A stretch of 8,712 nucleotides of DNA from Candidatus Egerieousia excrementavium. GTDB taxonomy: Bacteria; Bacteroidota; Bacteroidia; Bacteroidales; UBA932. A model generated the notes under the pieces. That model was given only the letters and a program-made list of their open reading frames with translations. It had not been told where the DNA came from and searched no databases. The stretch spans positions 1 to 8,712 of the forward strand of contig JADINB010000001.1 of NCBI GenBank assembly GCA_017694275.1. Reading direction: 5' to 3'. The position numbers were made by a program, and so were the translations under genes. Below, one piece after another: positions 7,504 to 8,712 of this stretch; position 1 is the stretch's first letter, and each line of letters opens with the position of its first letter.

Positions 7504-8643
7504 ATGAACTTTCAACTGACTAAAACACAGCAATTGTTCCAGCAAATGATTAGAGAGTTTGCCGAGAAGGAGGTCAAACCTCTTGCTGCCGAGGTAGACG
7601 ATACCGAAAGATTTCCAGACGAGACCGTAGAGAAGATGGCCAGACTGGGTCTGTTCGGCATCTATATTCCCAAGAATTACGGCGGTGCCGGAGGAGACCA
7701 CATAATGTATTCAATGGCGGTAGAGGAGCTCTCAAGGGTTTGCGCTACGACAGGCGTAATACTTTCTGCACACACTTCATTGTGCATGTCTCCAATCTGG
7801 GAATTCGGTACAGAGGAGCAAAAACAGAAATATTTGCCCAAACTTGCAAGCGGAGAATGGCTTGGAGCATTCGGGCTTACCGAGCCTAATGCAGGAACCG
7901 ACGCATCAGCCCAGCAGACAATGGCTGTAGAAGACGGCGACTGCTATGTGCTTAACGGCAGCAAGATATTTATTACCAATGCCGGCAAGGCAAATGTTTA
8001 TGTAATAGCCACAATGACAGACAAGTCGTTGAAAAACAAAGGTATTACAACATTTATAGTAGAGGCGGGCACTCCCGGTTTCTCAATTGGAAAGAAAGAG
8101 CATAAAATGGGTATCAGAGGTTCTGCCACCTGCGAACTTATATTTGAGAACTGCCGTGTTCCCAAGGCCAACATGCTCGGCAAACCAGGTGAAGGCTTCA
8201 AGATTGCCATGAAGACTCTCGACGGAGGGCGTATAGGCATAGCCTCTCAGGCTCTCGGCATAGCACAGGGAGCAATGGACGAGACTGTAAAGTATACAAA
8301 GGAGAGAAAACAGTTCGGCCGTTCAATTTCAGCATTCCAGAATACCCAGTTCCAGATGGCAGATCTGGAGACAAAGGTTCAGGCAGCAAGGCTGCTGGTA
8401 AGGTCTGCCGCATGGAAGCAGGATGCAGGGCTGCCTTATTCTGCAGACGCCGCCATGTGCAAACTCTTTGCTGCGGAGACTGCAATGGAGGTTACTACAA
8501 AGGCCGTACAGTTCCATGGCGGTTACGGTTACACACGCGAGTACCCGGTAGAGAGAATGATGCGTGATGCAAAGATTACCGAAATTTACGAAGGGACATC
8601 TGAGGTCCAGAGAATGGTTATTGCAGCCAAATTATTTAAGTAG
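7504..8643 (+). CDS. short-chain acyl-CoA dehydrogenase, probably butyryl-CoA dehydrogenase
   Basis: FAD enzyme of 379 residues, standard for the family. Here it most likely works as crotonyl-CoA reductase, making butyryl-CoA with electrons from the Etf encoded next. Domains run in the usual order: helical N-terminal domain (about 1-120), beta domain opening with the flavin-binding segment GAFGLTEPNAGTDA (121-134), then the C-terminal helical domain with RKQFGRSI (268-275) and QFHGGYGY (336-343). The catalytic base is Glu363 in IYEGTSE, the position used by short-chain dehydrogenases; isovaleryl-CoA dehydrogenase uses a different site. The ATG at 7504 follows a 12 bp gap after atoA, and the N-terminus matches the family start. 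Downstream etfB begins after 22 bp. The chain length specificity is inferred from the operon. Confidence 0.93.
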   Translation: MNFQLTKTQQLFQQMIREFAEKEVKPLAAEVDDTERFPDETVEKMARLGLFGIYIPKNYGGAGGDHIMYSMAVEELSRVCATTGVILSAHTSLCMSPIWEFGTEEQKQKYLPKLASGEWLGAFGLTEPNAGTDASAQQTMAVEDGDCYVLNGSKIFITNAGKANVYVIATMTDKSLKNKGITTFIVEAGTPGFSIGKKEHKMGIRGSATCELIFENCRVPKANMLGKPGEGFKIAMKTLDGGRIGIASQALGIAQGAMDETVKYTKERKQFGRSISAFQNTQFQMADLETKVQAARLLVRSAAWKQDAGLPYSADAAMCKLFAAETAMEVTTKAVQFHGGYGYTREYPVERMMRDAKITEIYEGTSEVQRMVIAAKLFK

Positions 8644-8665
8644 GAATAAATTAGAATTGACAATA

Positions 8666-8712
8666 ATGAAAATAGTAGTTTGTATAAAACAAGTTCCGGA
8701 TACTACCGAGAT
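8666..8712 (+). CDS. etfB: electron transfer flavoprotein beta subunit, 3'-truncated by window edge
   Basis: Only the first 15 codons are present, reading MKIVVCIKQVPDTTE, the characteristic N-terminus of EtfB. The gene is cut by the end of the window. It starts 22 bp after the acyl-CoA dehydrogenase stop and follows an A/T-rich leader. EtfB pairs with EtfA to carry electrons to or from acyl-CoA dehydrogenase, which fits the preceding gene. Whether this Etf is an electron-bifurcating type cannot be judged from 15 residues. Confidence 0.9.
   Translation, partial: MKIVVCIKQVPDTTE

Overview
The window is an interior slice of a lysine-fermentation operon, the anaerobic conversion of L-lysine to acetate, butyrate and ammonia. 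Every gene is on the plus strand. The gaps between genes are 36 bp or less, and one pair overlaps by 11 bp. The order is kdd (5' end missing) - kamA - kamB - kamC - kamD - kamE - atoA - acyl-CoA dehydrogenase - etfB (first 15 codons only).

Organism: most likely an amino-acid-fermenting anaerobe of the Bacteroidales. Most starts are preceded by A/T-rich leaders with no Shine-Dalgarno sequence, which is usual in Bacteroidota. As far as I recall, the gene order matches that of Porphyromonas gingivalis; Fusobacterium and Clostridium carry the same set in other arrangements. The assignment is inferred from context and not proven here.

Layout: 1-810 is 3,5-diaminohexanoate dehydrogenase. 847-2100 is the radical-SAM lysine 2,3-aminomutase. 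2110-4465 holds two overlapping accessory genes, a P-loop protein (KamB) and a MutS-like ATPase (KamC), which are the least understood part of the operon. 4472-6816 encodes the two subunits of the coenzyme-B12/PLP-dependent lysine 5,6-aminomutase. 6829-7491 is one subunit of a CoA-transferase. 7504-8643 is a butyryl-CoA-type dehydrogenase. 8666 onward is the start of electron-transfer flavoprotein beta.

How the genes work together: KamA makes L-beta-lysine. KamD/KamE moves the terminal amino group to give 3,5-diaminohexanoate. Kdd oxidatively deaminates this to 5-amino-3-oxohexanoate. The next two steps need Kce (cleavage enzyme) and Kal (3-aminobutyryl-CoA ammonia-lyase), which are not in the window and probably lie upstream. 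Crotonyl-CoA is then reduced by the acyl-CoA dehydrogenase with Etf, and the CoA-transferase exchanges CoA between butyryl-CoA and acetoacetate or acetate. KamB and KamC are probably a chaperone or reactivase pair that keeps the B12 mutase active.

The known catalytic residues of KamA, KamD and KamE are all present, mostly at the same residue numbers as in the studied clostridial enzymes, so the pathway looks intact. No RNA genes, mobile elements, CRISPR arrays or convincing terminators were seen, and no stretch over 36 bp lacks a gene.
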